Below, piece by piece: positions 17,565 to 26,094 of a DNA stretch of 55,875 bases. Origin of the DNA: DATAXV01 sp036272915 (GTDB lineage: Bacteria; Chloroflexota; Dormibacteria; Dormibacterales; Dormibacteraceae); the NCBI GenBank assembly GCA_036272915.1, contig DATAXV010000110.1, positions 1-55,875 of the forward strand, in the 5' to 3' direction. Each line of letters begins with the position of its first letter. Position 1 is the first letter of the stretch. A program made the position numbers and the translations under genes. The notes under the pieces are model-generated. The model saw only the letters and a program-made list of their open reading frames with translations. It had not been told where the DNA came from and did no database searches.

Positions 17565-17582
17565 GCGAGGCGGTTGCCTCGC
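17565..17582. terminator. Hairpin between convergent pheT and hepT
   Basis: GCGAGGC (17565-17571), a GGTT loop and GCCTCGC (17576-17582) form a perfect 7-bp stem 18 bases after the pheT stop and 9 bases after the corrected hepT stop. Being symmetrical, it could serve both directions. No T-tract. Confidence 0.5.
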
Positions 17583-17591
17583 CGGTCCGCA

Positions 17592-17955
17592 TCATCGGCG
17601 CGATTCGAGGTCCCACGCGGGAAGATCCAGCTGCTCGAGCTGTTGGATTGGTTTCGGGGAGGCTGTTCTCAACAATCCTCCGCAGCTCGTCAACATCCAG
17701 CCGGTCGTGGTGGTGGGTGATGAGGTCTCGAGCACGAACCATGTCTCGCCGGCGGATCTGTGGGTACGCTTCTCGCTCGCCGTCCGGGAACCGATGCTTG
17801 GCGACCTCGGCGACCTCCCGAACCCGGACCGCGATCGCGTCGACCGCCAACTGATCGTTGTGCCACTCCGGTCCCGCGTGCTTGACGTACCGGAGGGCCT
17901 GGCGAGCATGGGCAAGCATCCGGGAGAGGGCCTGGACCGACGGACTGACCCTCAC
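17592..17955 (-). pseudogene. hepT: HepT-like HEPN (DUF86) toxin, one-base frameshift
   Basis: HepT proteins are HEPN ribonuclease-type toxins partnered with MNT nucleotidyltransferases. The frame starts at GTG 17955, overlapping the mntA stop by GTGA, and runs through a DUF86-like sequence (YPQIRRRDMVRARDLITHHHDRLDVDELRRIVENSLP). At the four-G run 17656-17659 (plus strand) homology jumps frame: the other frame supplies KPIQQLEQLDLPAWDLESRR and a TGA at 17592. Removing one base there would give a normal 120-residue HepT; without it the frame reads 50 unrelated residues and runs into pheT to 17500. The catalytic RX4-6HXY motif reads RDLITHHH, with His replacing Tyr. Mutation, sequencing error or attenuation are all possible. 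Confidence 0.75.
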
Positions 17956-18809
17956 AGCGCGACGATCTCGTCGTCGATGCTCTGCCGGACAAGATGGGGA
18001 AGTCGGTCCTCGGCCACCACATCGACGTCACGTCCTGAGGCGGCCTCAAACTCGAGCTCGATCGCCGTTAGCCGGTCAAAGCGTTCCGACACCTCGGGCT
18101 CGAAGGCGACCATGACGTCGACGTCACTGTCCGGCCGAAAGTCCGACCGGACCGACGATCCGAAGAGGGCGAAACTTCGAATTCCGTGTCGCCGGCGCAG
18201 CAGTTCCAGCCTGCGCCGCGACGGAAGCACGAGATCCTCATGGGGATGACCGAGGGGCTCGCCCGGTGATTCGCCATGTCGTGACCGGTCAGGAAACGTC
18301 CTGTCCAGCGACCCGTGGATGATCGTGCCCCGGCTCGCCTGGTCTCGGATGGACGAGTCGGTCAGCAGGTTCTCCCTGACATCACCGTGGTAGGCGGACA
18401 CGCGCCGCAGCCCGAAGGCCTTACAGATGCGTTCCACGGCTCGAGCGGCGCGACTCTCCTCAATCGGGTCCCCATGGTCCGCATAGACCATCCTCACCAG
18501 GTCTTCCTCAAGGCCGAGGAATTCGATGCTCGACCGCGCCCTGGCGACGATGCCCAGGCCCTCCCCCCTCGGGGTGGCCAGCACGGCCAGCTCCAGTGCA
18601 GGCGACACCATGGATTCGTCGGTGAGCCGATACTCTCGCGTACGACCCGTGCCCTCCGACACCACCAGCCCGTCACTGGTGAGTATCCCAAGCGCACGCT
18701 GCACGGCGCTCAGCGTGGTGCCGACGGTCTGGGCAAGCCGAGAGAGGGAGAGGCGGTTGACCTCAGGGATATCAGTACTCGAAGGGCGGCGATCTGAGAG
18801 GAGATCCAC
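17952..18809 (-). CDS. mntA: MntA-like nucleotidyltransferase antitoxin fused to a winged-helix domain
   Basis: About 285 residues. Residues roughly 15-70 form a winged-helix DNA-binding domain (LSLSRLAQTVGTTLSAVQRALGILTSDGLV, then a wing GRTREYRL). The middle part is unassigned. The C-terminus is a minimal nucleotidyltransferase: GSSVRSDFRPDSDVDVMV (GS-x-x-R then DxD, residues 217-231) and third Asp in GRDVDVV. MntA proteins neutralise HepT by adding AMP to a HEPN tyrosine. The frame is open to GTG 18863, but GTG 18809 is preferred because TAGAAC, a -10 element, and a palindrome lie just upstream. Autoregulation by the winged helix on that palindrome is inferred. Confidence 0.8.
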   Translation of the reverse strand: MDLLSDRRPSSTDIPEVNRLSLSRLAQTVGTTLSAVQRALGILTSDGLVVSEGTGRTREYRLTDESMVSPALELAVLATPRGEGLGIVARARSSIEFLGLEEDLVRMVYADHGDPIEESRAARAVERICKAFGLRRVSAYHGDVRENLLTDSSIRDQASRGTIIHGSLDRTFPDRSRHGESPGEPLGHPHEDLVLPSRRRLELLRRRHGIRSFALFGSSVRSDFRPDSDVDVMVAFEPEVSERFDRLTAIELEFEAASGRDVDVVAEDRLPHLVRQSIDDEIVAL

Positions 18810-18823
18810 TCCATGCCGCCGTT

Positions 18824-18840
18824 CTACGCTGCCAGCGTAG
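18824..18840. promoter_or_regulatory. Perfect palindrome at the mntA promoter, likely operator
   Basis: CTACGCT (18824-18830), spacer GCC, AGCGTAG (18834-18840). On the minus strand it overlaps the TAGAAC -10 element (18826-18821) that would serve GTG 18809. A bound winged-helix protein would block that promoter. Confidence 0.55.
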
Positions 18841-18957
18841 GAGTCTGGATCGGTCCCCACCACCGGAGTTTTTGCACGTACGGCCGCTCGCGGACACCTG
18901 CACGCCTGGGCGTCTCACGTCGCCTGCGCCCATCCTCAATGCGCCCCCCCTGTCGGA

Positions 18958-18972
18958 TAGGCTAGGGGCGCC
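18958..18972 (+). promoter_or_regulatory. -10 element for near-leaderless tyrS
   Basis: TAGGCT at 18958-18963 ends 9 nt before ATG 18973, and no ribosome binding site lies between. No T-box-like leader is present. Confidence 0.45.
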
Positions 18973-20148
18973 ATGCGCTCCTCTCTCTTCGACCTGCTTG
19001 CTGCGCGGGCGGTCCAGATCCACGTCGAGGACCATCTGCGCGAGCGCCTGGAGCGGGGCGAGAAGCTGCGCGTCAAGCTCGGCTGCGACCCGACCGCGCC
19101 CGATCTTCACATCGGTCATCTGGTCCAGCTGGACGTGCTTCGAGCCTTCCAGGACGACGGGCACACCGTGGTGTACATCGTCGGCGACTACACCGCCCTG
19201 ATCGGCGACCCGAGCGGCCGCTCCGAGACGCGGCCGATGCTGACCCGGGCCCAGGTCGACGAGAACGCGAGGAGCTATTTCGAGCAGGTCTACAAGGTCC
19301 TCGACCCGGACCGAACCGAGGTGCACGGCAACGCCGAGTGGCTGGGGGAGATGACCCCGGCCGACATTCTGCGGCTGCTCGCCACGCACACGCTGCAGCA
19401 GGTCATGCATCGCGAGGACTTCGCCGACCGCTGGCGGGAGGGCACGGCCGTGGGCGTGCACGAGCTCCTGTACCCGTTCAACCAGGCCTACGACTCGGTC
19501 GCGGTTCGGGCGGACGTCGAGATCGGCGGGACCGACCAGCTCTTCAACCTGCTCTTCGGCCGGGAGATCCAGCAGGCGTACGGGCAGCCGGCGCAGGACG
19601 TCTGCGTCTTCCCCCTGCTCGAGGGTCTGGACGGGAGCCAGAAGATGAGCAAGTCGGTCGGGAACTACATCGGGCTCGCCGAACCTCCCGCGGAGATGTA
19701 CGGAAAGACGATGTCGATCCCGGACCGGCTCACCGAGCGCTACCTGCGCCTGGTCTCGCGGCTCGGAGCCGAGGAGATCGACGGGATCCTGGCCCAGCCG
19801 CCGCGCGACGCCAAGGCGGCGCTGGCCCGGCAGCTCGTGCGCCGGCTGCACGGAGAGGGTGCGGTCGCCGAGGCGGAGGCCGACTTCGACCGCAAGTTCC
19901 GCAGCCGGACGGTCGACCCCGATCAGATCCCGGAGATCGAGGTCCGGCCCGGGCAGACCGTGGCCGAGGTCCTCGTCCAGGCCGGTGAGATGCCGAGTCT
20001 GTCCCAGGTCCGGAAGCTGGCCGAGCAGGGCGGGCTTAGCATTGATCGCAAGAAGATCACCTTCGACCACCGGCTCAGCGGCGGGGAGGTCGTCAAGTAC
20101 GGCAAGACCCGATGGATGCGGGCGGTGGCACGCCCGGAGGTAGGATAA
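18973..20148 (+). CDS. tyrS: Tyrosyl-tRNA synthetase
   Basis: A 391-residue class I synthetase, long TyrRS (TyrZ-like) type. HIGH region: LGCDPTAPDLHIGHLVQLDVL; KMSKS region: GSQKMSKSVGNYIGL. The C-terminal S4-type RNA-binding domain (about 330-391, VAEVLVQAGEMPSLSQVRKLAEQGGL) recognises the tRNA. Its stop (20146-20148) overlaps the -10 of yebC, so tyrS and yebC are closely packed. Confidence 0.95.
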   Translation: MRSSLFDLLAARAVQIHVEDHLRERLERGEKLRVKLGCDPTAPDLHIGHLVQLDVLRAFQDDGHTVVYIVGDYTALIGDPSGRSETRPMLTRAQVDENARSYFEQVYKVLDPDRTEVHGNAEWLGEMTPADILRLLATHTLQQVMHREDFADRWREGTAVGVHELLYPFNQAYDSVAVRADVEIGGTDQLFNLLFGREIQQAYGQPAQDVCVFPLLEGLDGSQKMSKSVGNYIGLAEPPAEMYGKTMSIPDRLTERYLRLVSRLGAEEIDGILAQPPRDAKAALARQLVRRLHGEGAVAEAEADFDRKFRSRTVDPDQIPEIEVRPGQTVAEVLVQAGEMPSLSQVRKLAEQGGLSIDRKKITFDHRLSGGEVVKYGKTRWMRAVARPEVG

Positions 20149-20171
20149 GAAACTATGTTTGGAGGCCAGTA
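20141..20171 (+). promoter_or_regulatory. yebC -10 element and ribosome binding site
   Basis: TAGGAT (20141-20146) overlaps the tyrS stop codon, and GGAGG (20161-20165) lies 6 bases before GTG 20172. Unlike most genes here, yebC thus has both a promoter and a normal Shine-Dalgarno sequence, which decides the start. Confidence 0.5.
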
Positions 20172-20930
20172 GTGTCCGGTCATTCCAAGTGGGCTGGCAT
20201 CAAGCACAAGAAGGCAATCGTCGACGCCAAGCGTGGAGCGGCCTTCACCAAGGCGGCGCGCGAGATCACCATCGCCGCTCGTGAAGGTGGCGGCGGCGAT
20301 CCCGAGTCGAACTTCCGGCTCCGGCTGGCGGTGCAGAAGGCTCGCGAGTCGAACATGCCCGCCGACAAGATCCAGTCGGCCATCGACCGCGGAACCGGCG
20401 CCGGCAAGGGCGACGCTCTGGAGGAGCTGCGCTACGAGGGCTACGGCCCGCAGGGCGTGGCGATCATCGTCGACGCCGTCACCGACAACCGCAACCGCAC
20501 GGCGCCGATGATCCGCCACGTCTTCTCCAAGCACGGCGGCAACCTCGGCGAGAGCAACTCGGTGGCGTGGATGTTCGAGCGCAAGGGCGTGATCGAGGCG
20601 ACCCTCGGCAACGTCGACCACGATGAGGTCGAGCTGGCCGCCATCGAAGCCGGCGCCGAGGACATCCAGGACCAGGAGGAGGGGATCGAGATCATCACCG
20701 ATCCGAACTCCTTCGAGCCGGTCCGGAAGGCGCTCGAGGATCTCGGGGTCTCGATCGAGCACGCCGAGGTGACCATGCAGCCCCAGCAGACCGTTCCCGT
20801 GGACGAGGACAAGGCGGCCGCGGTCCTGCGTCTGGTCGAAGCGCTCGAGGAGGAGGACGACGTCCAGCAGGTCTATGCCAACTTCGACATCCCCGACGAC
20901 GTGCTGGAACGGGTCTCCGCCTCGGTGTAG
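20172..20930 (+). CDS. yebC: YebC/PmpR family protein (TACO1 homologue)
   Basis: A 252-residue protein with the YebC N-terminus SGHSKWAGIKHKKAIVDAKRGAAFTKAARE and the conserved GYGPQGVAIIVDAVTDNRNRT. YebC proteins were first described as transcription regulators; later work on relatives points to a role in translation of proline-rich stretches. Located directly upstream of ruvCAB, the usual neighbourhood. Confidence 0.95.
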   Translation: MSGHSKWAGIKHKKAIVDAKRGAAFTKAAREITIAAREGGGGDPESNFRLRLAVQKARESNMPADKIQSAIDRGTGAGKGDALEELRYEGYGPQGVAIIVDAVTDNRNRTAPMIRHVFSKHGGNLGESNSVAWMFERKGVIEATLGNVDHDEVELAAIEAGAEDIQDQEEGIEIITDPNSFEPVRKALEDLGVSIEHAEVTMQPQQTVPVDEDKAAAVLRLVEALEEEDDVQQVYANFDIPDDVLERVSASV

Positions 20931-20933
20931 CTC

Positions 20934-21443
20934 GTGACCGGGGGCGGTGCCGGAGCTCCGCTCCTGCTCGGCATCGACCCGGGCCTGGCCAACACCGGCT
21001 GGGCTCTGATCGACGGTGGCGGCCGGCTGGCGACGTGCGGAACGATCAAGACCGCGCCCGGCCCGATCGGTCCGCGCCTGCTCCTGATCGCCGGGGAGGT
21101 CCGTCGCGTCCTCCGCCAGAACCGGGTCGAGGAGGCTGCCCTGGAGGAGCTCTTCATGGGCCGCAACGCGACCAGCGCCGTCGCCGTGGCCCAGGCCCGA
21201 GGCGTCGTCCTCTACGCTCTGGCCGATGCCGGGGTCGCGGTGCAGGAGTACAAACCCTCACAGGTGAAGATGGTGCTGACCGGCTACGGCAAGGCGGACA
21301 AGCAGCAGATGCTCCGCCTGGTGGCCATGCAGGCGGGTGCGGGACACAGGATGGACGACCACGCCGCCGACGCGGCGGCGATCGCGATCTGCCACGCCCG
21401 GAGCCGGCGCCTGCGGCAGCTGACGCGCGGGGCGACGGTGTGA
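20934..21443 (+). CDS. ruvC: Holliday junction endonuclease RuvC
   Basis: A 169-residue resolvase that cuts Holliday junctions symmetrically. The acidic catalytic residues are visible in LLGIDPGLANTG (Asp), ALEELFMGRN (Glu) and RMDDHAADAAAIA (two Asp). VQEYKPSQVKMVLTGYGKADKQQM is the conserved DNA-binding region. It starts at GTG three bases after yebC and overlaps ruvA by GTGA. Confidence 0.95.
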   Translation: MTGGGAGAPLLLGIDPGLANTGWALIDGGGRLATCGTIKTAPGPIGPRLLLIAGEVRRVLRQNRVEEAALEELFMGRNATSAVAVAQARGVVLYALADAGVAVQEYKPSQVKMVLTGYGKADKQQMLRLVAMQAGAGHRMDDHAADAAAIAICHARSRRLRQLTRGATV

Positions 21444-22051
21444 TCCGGTATCTCCGCGGTCGCGTCCTCCGGCTGAGCCAGGACGAGATCGTGATCGACG
21501 TCGGCGGCATCGGCTACCTGGTCCAGGTGCCGCTCACCGCGCGCGAGGGGCTGCGCCAGGGCGAGGAGGCGGAGCTCCACGTCCACACCCACGTGCGGGA
21601 GGACCAGCTCGCCCTCTTCGGCTTCAACAGCCTGGAGGCGCTGCGCATGTTCGAGATGCTGATCCAGGTCGACGGGGTCGGGCCCAAGGTCGGGCTGGCG
21701 ATCCTCGGCTCGGCCAGCCTGGACGTGCTCCAGCGCGCGATCCTGTCCGATGAGGTGGGGCCGATACGGCGCGCCCCGGGCGTCGGCCCACGCACCGCCC
21801 AGAAGGTGATCATCGACCTCAAGCCCCGGCTGGAGGCGGAGCGTGCCCTGGTCGCGGCGGCGGCCACCGTCGGCGACGGCGCCGGTGCCGTCAACGGCGA
21901 GCTCGAGGGCCAGGTCGAGCAGGCGCTCCGAGGCCTCGGCTTCAGCACGCCACAGGCGAAGCAGGGCCTCGCCGCCATCGACTGGAGCGCCGAGCCCGCC
22001 GCCCAGGACGCGCTGCGGGTCGCGCTCCGCGCCCTGGGCAGGGATCGCTGA
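21440..22051 (+). CDS. ruvA: Holliday junction branch migration protein RuvA
   Basis: A 203-residue protein. Domain I begins MIRYLRGRVLRLSQDEIVIDVGGIGYLVQVP, domain II carries helix-hairpin-helix motifs (IQVDGVGPKVGLAIL and RAPGVGPRTAQKVIIDLK), and domain III near the C-terminus (VEQALRGLGFSTPQAKQGL) contacts RuvB. The RuvA tetramer holds the junction for the RuvB motor. Start at GTG 21440, overlapping the ruvC stop. Confidence 0.95.
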   Translation: MIRYLRGRVLRLSQDEIVIDVGGIGYLVQVPLTAREGLRQGEEAELHVHTHVREDQLALFGFNSLEALRMFEMLIQVDGVGPKVGLAILGSASLDVLQRAILSDEVGPIRRAPGVGPRTAQKVIIDLKPRLEAERALVAAAATVGDGAGAVNGELEGQVEQALRGLGFSTPQAKQGLAAIDWSAEPAAQDALRVALRALGRDR

Positions 22052-22058
22052 GGCGGTG

Positions 22059-23147
22059 ATGGAGATGGACGAGGACCACCTCACCGACCCGATCGAGCAG
22101 GGCCCCGAGGAGGAGCGGTTCGACCGGACGCTGCGCCCTCGCCGGCTCGACGACTACATCGGCCAGCGCCAGGTCATCGAGAACCTGCGGATCCTGATCG
22201 AGGCCGCCCGCCTGCGGCAGGAGCCGGTCGAACACGTCCTGCTCAGCGGACCGCCCGGTCTGGGCAAGACCACGCTGGCCGGGATCATCGCCAACGAGCT
22301 GGAGGTGCAGATCCGGGCGACCAGCGGGCCGGCCATCGACCACGCCGGCGCCCTCGGATCGCTGCTCACCAACCTCGGCGACCGGGACGTCCTCTTCATC
22401 GACGAGGTTCACCGCCTCAACACCACCGTCGAGGAGGCGCTGTACCCGGCGCTCGAGGACTTCAAGTTCGACTTCGTCGCCGGCAAGGGGGCGGGGGCGA
22501 TGGCGATGCAGCTCCCGCTGGCCCACTTCACGTGCATCGGGGCGACCACCCGGCAGGGCCTCCTCTCAGGGCCGATGCGGGACCGCTTCGGCGCCGTCTA
22601 CCGGCTTGACTTCTACGACCAGGAGGACCTGGAGCGGATCGTCGTCCGCTCGGCCCGGCTGCTCGAGTTCGAGGTCGACCGGGAGGCGGCACGGGAGCTG
22701 GCCCGCCGGTCGCGGGGCACGCCCCGCATCGCCAACCGGCTGCTGCGCCGCGTCCGCGACTACGCCGACGTTCGCGCCAGCGGTCGCGGCACCCTCGAGG
22801 TGACGCGGCAGGCGCTCCAGATGCTCGAGGTCGACCACCGAGGTCTCGAGCCGATGGATCGCCGGATCCTGGGGACGATCATCCACAGCTTCGACGGTGG
22901 TCCGGTGGGGCTGGACACGGTCGCGGTCGCCCTCGCCGAGGAGCCGGAGACGATCGAGGACGTCCACGAGCCGTTCCTGATCCAGATCGGGTTCCTGGCC
23001 AGGACGCCGAGGGGCCGGGTCGTCACCGGGCTCGCCTACGAGCACATGGGTCTGACACCTCCGGGCACCCGATCCGGTGGCGCCGACCCGCCCGGGGCGG
23101 CCTCTGCGGGCAGGAACCCAACCGATCAGCAGGAGATCCCCTTCTGA
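22059..23147 (+). CDS. ruvB: Holliday junction branch migration helicase RuvB
   Basis: A 362-residue AAA+ motor. RPRRLDDYIGQ is the N-terminal signature, Walker A is SGPPGLGKTTLA, Walker B FIDEVHRLN, sensor 1 IGATTRQGLLSGPMRDRFG, and the winged-helix C-terminal domain ends with FLARTPRGRVVT. A proline/glycine-rich tail of about 30 residues follows. Three starts are close together (GTG 22056, ATG 22059, ATG 22065). Confidence 0.95.
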   Translation: MEMDEDHLTDPIEQGPEEERFDRTLRPRRLDDYIGQRQVIENLRILIEAARLRQEPVEHVLLSGPPGLGKTTLAGIIANELEVQIRATSGPAIDHAGALGSLLTNLGDRDVLFIDEVHRLNTTVEEALYPALEDFKFDFVAGKGAGAMAMQLPLAHFTCIGATTRQGLLSGPMRDRFGAVYRLDFYDQEDLERIVVRSARLLEFEVDREAARELARRSRGTPRIANRLLRRVRDYADVRASGRGTLEVTRQALQMLEVDHRGLEPMDRRILGTIIHSFDGGPVGLDTVAVALAEEPETIEDVHEPFLIQIGFLARTPRGRVVTGLAYEHMGLTPPGTRSGGADPPGAASAGRNPTDQQEIPF

Positions 23148-23187
23148 GTCAGTTCCGCTGAGAGCGCCAGCGGCCGCTGCTCCTCGT

Positions 23188-23203
23188 TAGAATCTCGGAG
23201 GCA
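23188..23203 (+). promoter_or_regulatory. -10 element and short leader of secD
   Basis: TAGAAT at 23188-23193, then CTCGGAGGCA and TTG at 23204. The predicted leader is only a few bases, although a GGAGG sits at 23197-23201, too close to the start for ideal use. Confidence 0.4.
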
Positions 23204-24661
23204 TTGCAACTCGTACTCGGCTGGCCGGTGCGTCTGATCGTGATCGGCCTTCTGCTCTTCTCGGTATTCGTGGACGGTGCCGGCTACTGGTACCGGATCG
23301 CCAACCACTACCCGCTGAGCGGTCCCGTCGCCGGTCTGCCGCCGAACTTCAGCGGCTGGCAGCTCTACATCCACAAGGGTCTTGACCTCTCCGGCGGAAG
23401 CCTGCTCATCTACAAGATGACAGGCCCGACGCCACAGGGCCAGAGCGAGTCCAACGTGCAGCAGCGGGAGATCGCGATCATCACCAAGCGCGTCGACGCG
23501 CTCGGCGTCAGCGAGCCGCAGGTCCAGGGTCAGGGCTCGGACCGGATCGAGGTCCAGCTGGCGGGCGTCTCCGCGGCGCAGGCGCAGTCGGTGATCGGCC
23601 GGACGGCGAAGCTGGTGACCACGGTCTGGGTGCCCGACTCCAGCATCACCGGCGGCCCCTTCCCCGGCTACGAGCCGAAGCTCACGGCCCTCACCAGCGA
23701 GATGTTCACCGACGCCAACGCCTCTCTCGGCCAGAGCGGCTCTGGCTGGCAGGTCAACGTCACCCTCAGCTCGCAGGGCGCCAACATCATGAACAAGCTC
23801 TCGGCGACCGCCTACAGCGCGGCCCAGTCCTGCACCACCTCCGGTTCCGCCAGCGGGTGCCCGCAGGGGCGCATCACGGAGTGGCTCGACCTGACCCAGA
23901 GCGACATCAACAACTGGAACACGGTGGGCAGCCAGCTCTACCAGGAGACGGGTAAGGGCGGGAAGCTGGTCACCGACCCCAGCGTCAGCAGCTCGAGCCT
24001 CGGCAGCAGCTTCTACATCAGCGGCACCGGGATCAACGAGTCGACCGCCAAGAACCTGGCCATCGACATCAACTCCGGTTCCCTGCCGATGAACCTCAAG
24101 CTGCTCGAGTCGACCGACGTCGACGCCAGCCTCGGCGCCTCGTCGGTGCGGGCCAGCCTCCTCGCCGGACTGCTCGGCCTGGTCGTCGTGATCATCTTCA
24201 TGATCTCGCTGTACCGGCTCCCCGGACTCCTCGCCAGCGCCGCCCTGATCTTCTATTCGGGCGTGGTCCTGATGATCTTCAAGGTCTACCCGGTCACGCT
24301 CAGCCTGGCCGGCCTGGCCGGCTTCGTGCTCAGCGTGGGCATGGCCGTCGACGCCAACGTGCTGATCTTCGAGCGCTTCAAGGAGGAGGTCCGCGCTGGG
24401 CGGACGGTGGGTGCCGCGGTCGAGGCCGCGGTGCGCCGCGCCTGGCCCGCGATCCGAGACTCGAACACGGCGACGATCATCACCAGCATGGTGCTGTACT
24501 TCGTCAGCAGCGGCGAGGTCAAGGGCTTCGCGACGACGCTGATCATCGGCGTCCTCTGCAGCCTCGTCTCGTCGATCATCGTCACCCACAACCTGCTCAA
24601 CATCGTGCTCGGCTTCGGGCGGTTCCGCTCCCGCTGGCTGCTGGGGGTGGAACGTGGCTGA
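23204..24661 (+). CDS. secD: Protein translocase subunit SecD
   Basis: A 485-residue RND-type membrane protein that uses the proton gradient to help complete Sec export. One N-terminal transmembrane segment (VRLIVIGLLLFSVFVDGAGYW), a large extracytoplasmic P1 region starting with GLDLSGGSLLIYKM, and five C-terminal transmembrane segments with the proton-path motif VGMAVDANVLIFERFKEE. Start TTG 23204. yajC is not found upstream; ruvB lies there instead. Overlaps secF by 8 bases. Confidence 0.94.
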   Translation: MQLVLGWPVRLIVIGLLLFSVFVDGAGYWYRIANHYPLSGPVAGLPPNFSGWQLYIHKGLDLSGGSLLIYKMTGPTPQGQSESNVQQREIAIITKRVDALGVSEPQVQGQGSDRIEVQLAGVSAAQAQSVIGRTAKLVTTVWVPDSSITGGPFPGYEPKLTALTSEMFTDANASLGQSGSGWQVNVTLSSQGANIMNKLSATAYSAAQSCTTSGSASGCPQGRITEWLDLTQSDINNWNTVGSQLYQETGKGGKLVTDPSVSSSSLGSSFYISGTGINESTAKNLAIDINSGSLPMNLKLLESTDVDASLGASSVRASLLAGLLGLVVVIIFMISLYRLPGLLASAALIFYSGVVLMIFKVYPVTLSLAGLAGFVLSVGMAVDANVLIFERFKEEVRAGRTVGAAVEAAVRRAWPAIRDSNTATIITSMVLYFVSSGEVKGFATTLIIGVLCSLVSSIIVTHNLLNIVLGFGRFRSRWLLGVERG

Positions 24662-25628
24662 GCTCTCCCGACCCGACTCCCCCGGCGTCGACACGGTCCG
24701 CGCCCGCGACGAGATCTCCCGCGTCCGGCGGTTCGACTTCGTCGGCCACCGGAACATCTTCTTCCTGATCTCGCTCCTGATCATCGTGCCCGGAATCATC
24801 TGCATGATCACCCGAGGCTTCCTGCTCGGCGTCGACTTCGCCGGCGGCACCGAGTTCGACCTGTCCTTCTCGTCGCATCCGACGCAGGCCCAGGTGGCGG
24901 TGACGGCGCAGAGCCTCTACGGCGAATCGACGGTGCAGAGGACCACCGACGGCAGCTTCGTCATCGTCACCCCGTTCCTCAGCATCCCCCAGCAGACGGC
25001 GGTGGAGCACGCGCTGAGCCACCAGTTCGGCACGATCAGCGACCTGTCGGTCACGGTCATCGGTCCGGCCATCGCCCAGGAGACGGTGAACAGCGCCTTC
25101 CTGGCGGTCGTCATCGCCGCCTGTCTGATCCTGCTCTACCTGGCCTTCCGCTTCCGCAAGGTGCCGGGAGGCTGGCGATCGGGCTTCCAGTTCGGAGGGA
25201 GCGCGTTGCTCGCCCTGCTCCACGACGTCTTCCTGCTCGCCGGGGTGTTCTCGATCCTGGGCCGGTGGTTCAACCTCCACCTGGGTGAGATCGACACGAT
25301 GTTCCTGACCGCGATCCTGACCGTGGTCGGCTTCTCCGTCCACGACACGATCGTCGTCTTCGACCGGATCCGCGAGAACCTGGGCATCAGCCGGCGACTG
25401 ACCTTCGAGCAGGTGGCCAACCTGAGCATCATGCAGACGCTCGCGCGCTCGATCATCACCAGCTTCACCGTGGTCCTGGTCCTGCTCGCGCTCTTCCTCT
25501 TCGGCGGAGAGTCGATCAAGGGTTTCGTACTGGCCCTCCTGATCGGTATCGTGTCCGGCACCTACAGCTCGATCTTCAACGCGACACCGCTGCTGTGCGT
25601 CTGGCGACGGCTGCAACCCGTTCGGTAA
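24654..25628 (+). CDS. secF: Protein translocase subunit SecF
   Basis: A 324-residue partner of SecD. N-terminal cytoplasmic segment, first transmembrane helix (NIFFLISLLIIVPGIICMI), the motif GVDFAGGTEFDLSF, and five C-terminal helices with TVVGFSVHDTIVVFDRIREN. GTG start inside the end of secD indicates coupling. Ends 16 bases before rimP. Confidence 0.94.
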   Translation: MAELSRPDSPGVDTVRARDEISRVRRFDFVGHRNIFFLISLLIIVPGIICMITRGFLLGVDFAGGTEFDLSFSSHPTQAQVAVTAQSLYGESTVQRTTDGSFVIVTPFLSIPQQTAVEHALSHQFGTISDLSVTVIGPAIAQETVNSAFLAVVIAACLILLYLAFRFRKVPGGWRSGFQFGGSALLALLHDVFLLAGVFSILGRWFNLHLGEIDTMFLTAILTVVGFSVHDTIVVFDRIRENLGISRRLTFEQVANLSIMQTLARSIITSFTVVLVLLALFLFGGESIKGFVLALLIGIVSGTYSSIFNATPLLCVWRRLQPVR

Positions 25629-25644
25629 GTGAGGTTCGACGAGG

Positions 25645-26094
25645 ATGCCGACCTGGCCTCTTGAGGAGATCCGTGGACTGCTGCGGCCGACGCTGGAGCA
25701 CATGGGCTATTCGATCTACGAGCTCGACCAGGCGGGTGCCACCCTCGAGCTGGTGATCGACAAGCGGGAGGGCTTCGTCTCGCTCGACGACTGCGAGCGC
25801 GTGAGCCGCGTCTCCAGCCCCCTGATCGATCAGTCCGATCTGATCCCCGACTCCTATGTGCTCCAGGTGGCCTCGCCGGGCGCCGAGCGGCCGCTCCGCA
25901 ATCGGACCGAGTACCAGCGTTTCCTTGGGCAGACGGTCAACGTACGCTATGGCGCTGGAGAAACCGAGGTGGTGTTGGAAGGCAAGCTGGAGGCGGTGGG
26001 CGAGGACGGTATCGAGGTCCTGGGCCGCCGCGGTGACGCGACGCACGTCGAGTGGTCCTCGATCGTGAAGGCCCGGCTGGTGGCGACCCTGTGA
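25645..26094 (+). CDS. rimP: Ribosome maturation factor RimP
   Basis: A 149-residue 30S assembly factor. N-terminal half: LRPTLEHMGYSIYELDQAGATLELVIDK with VSLDDCERVSRVSSPLIDQ; YVLQVASPGAERPLRN is the family core, followed by the SH3-like C-terminal domain. First gene of the rimP-nusA-ylxR-infB set; its stop overlaps the nusA start. Confidence 0.93.
   Translation: MPTWPLEEIRGLLRPTLEHMGYSIYELDQAGATLELVIDKREGFVSLDDCERVSRVSSPLIDQSDLIPDSYVLQVASPGAERPLRNRTEYQRFLGQTVNVRYGAGETEVVLEGKLEAVGEDGIEVLGRRGDATHVEWSSIVKARLVATL

Noticed and set aside
17500..17591. HepT extended to 17500, overlapping the end of pheT
   Set aside because: The last 50 residues are low in homology and Arg/Pro-rich. The alternative frame gives a HepT-like C-terminus and a stop at 17592 without overlap, so the extension is a frameshift product.
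18301..18800. Plus-strand frames opposite mntA
   Set aside because: They lack recognisable motifs and mirror the minus-strand nucleotidyltransferase/winged-helix gene.
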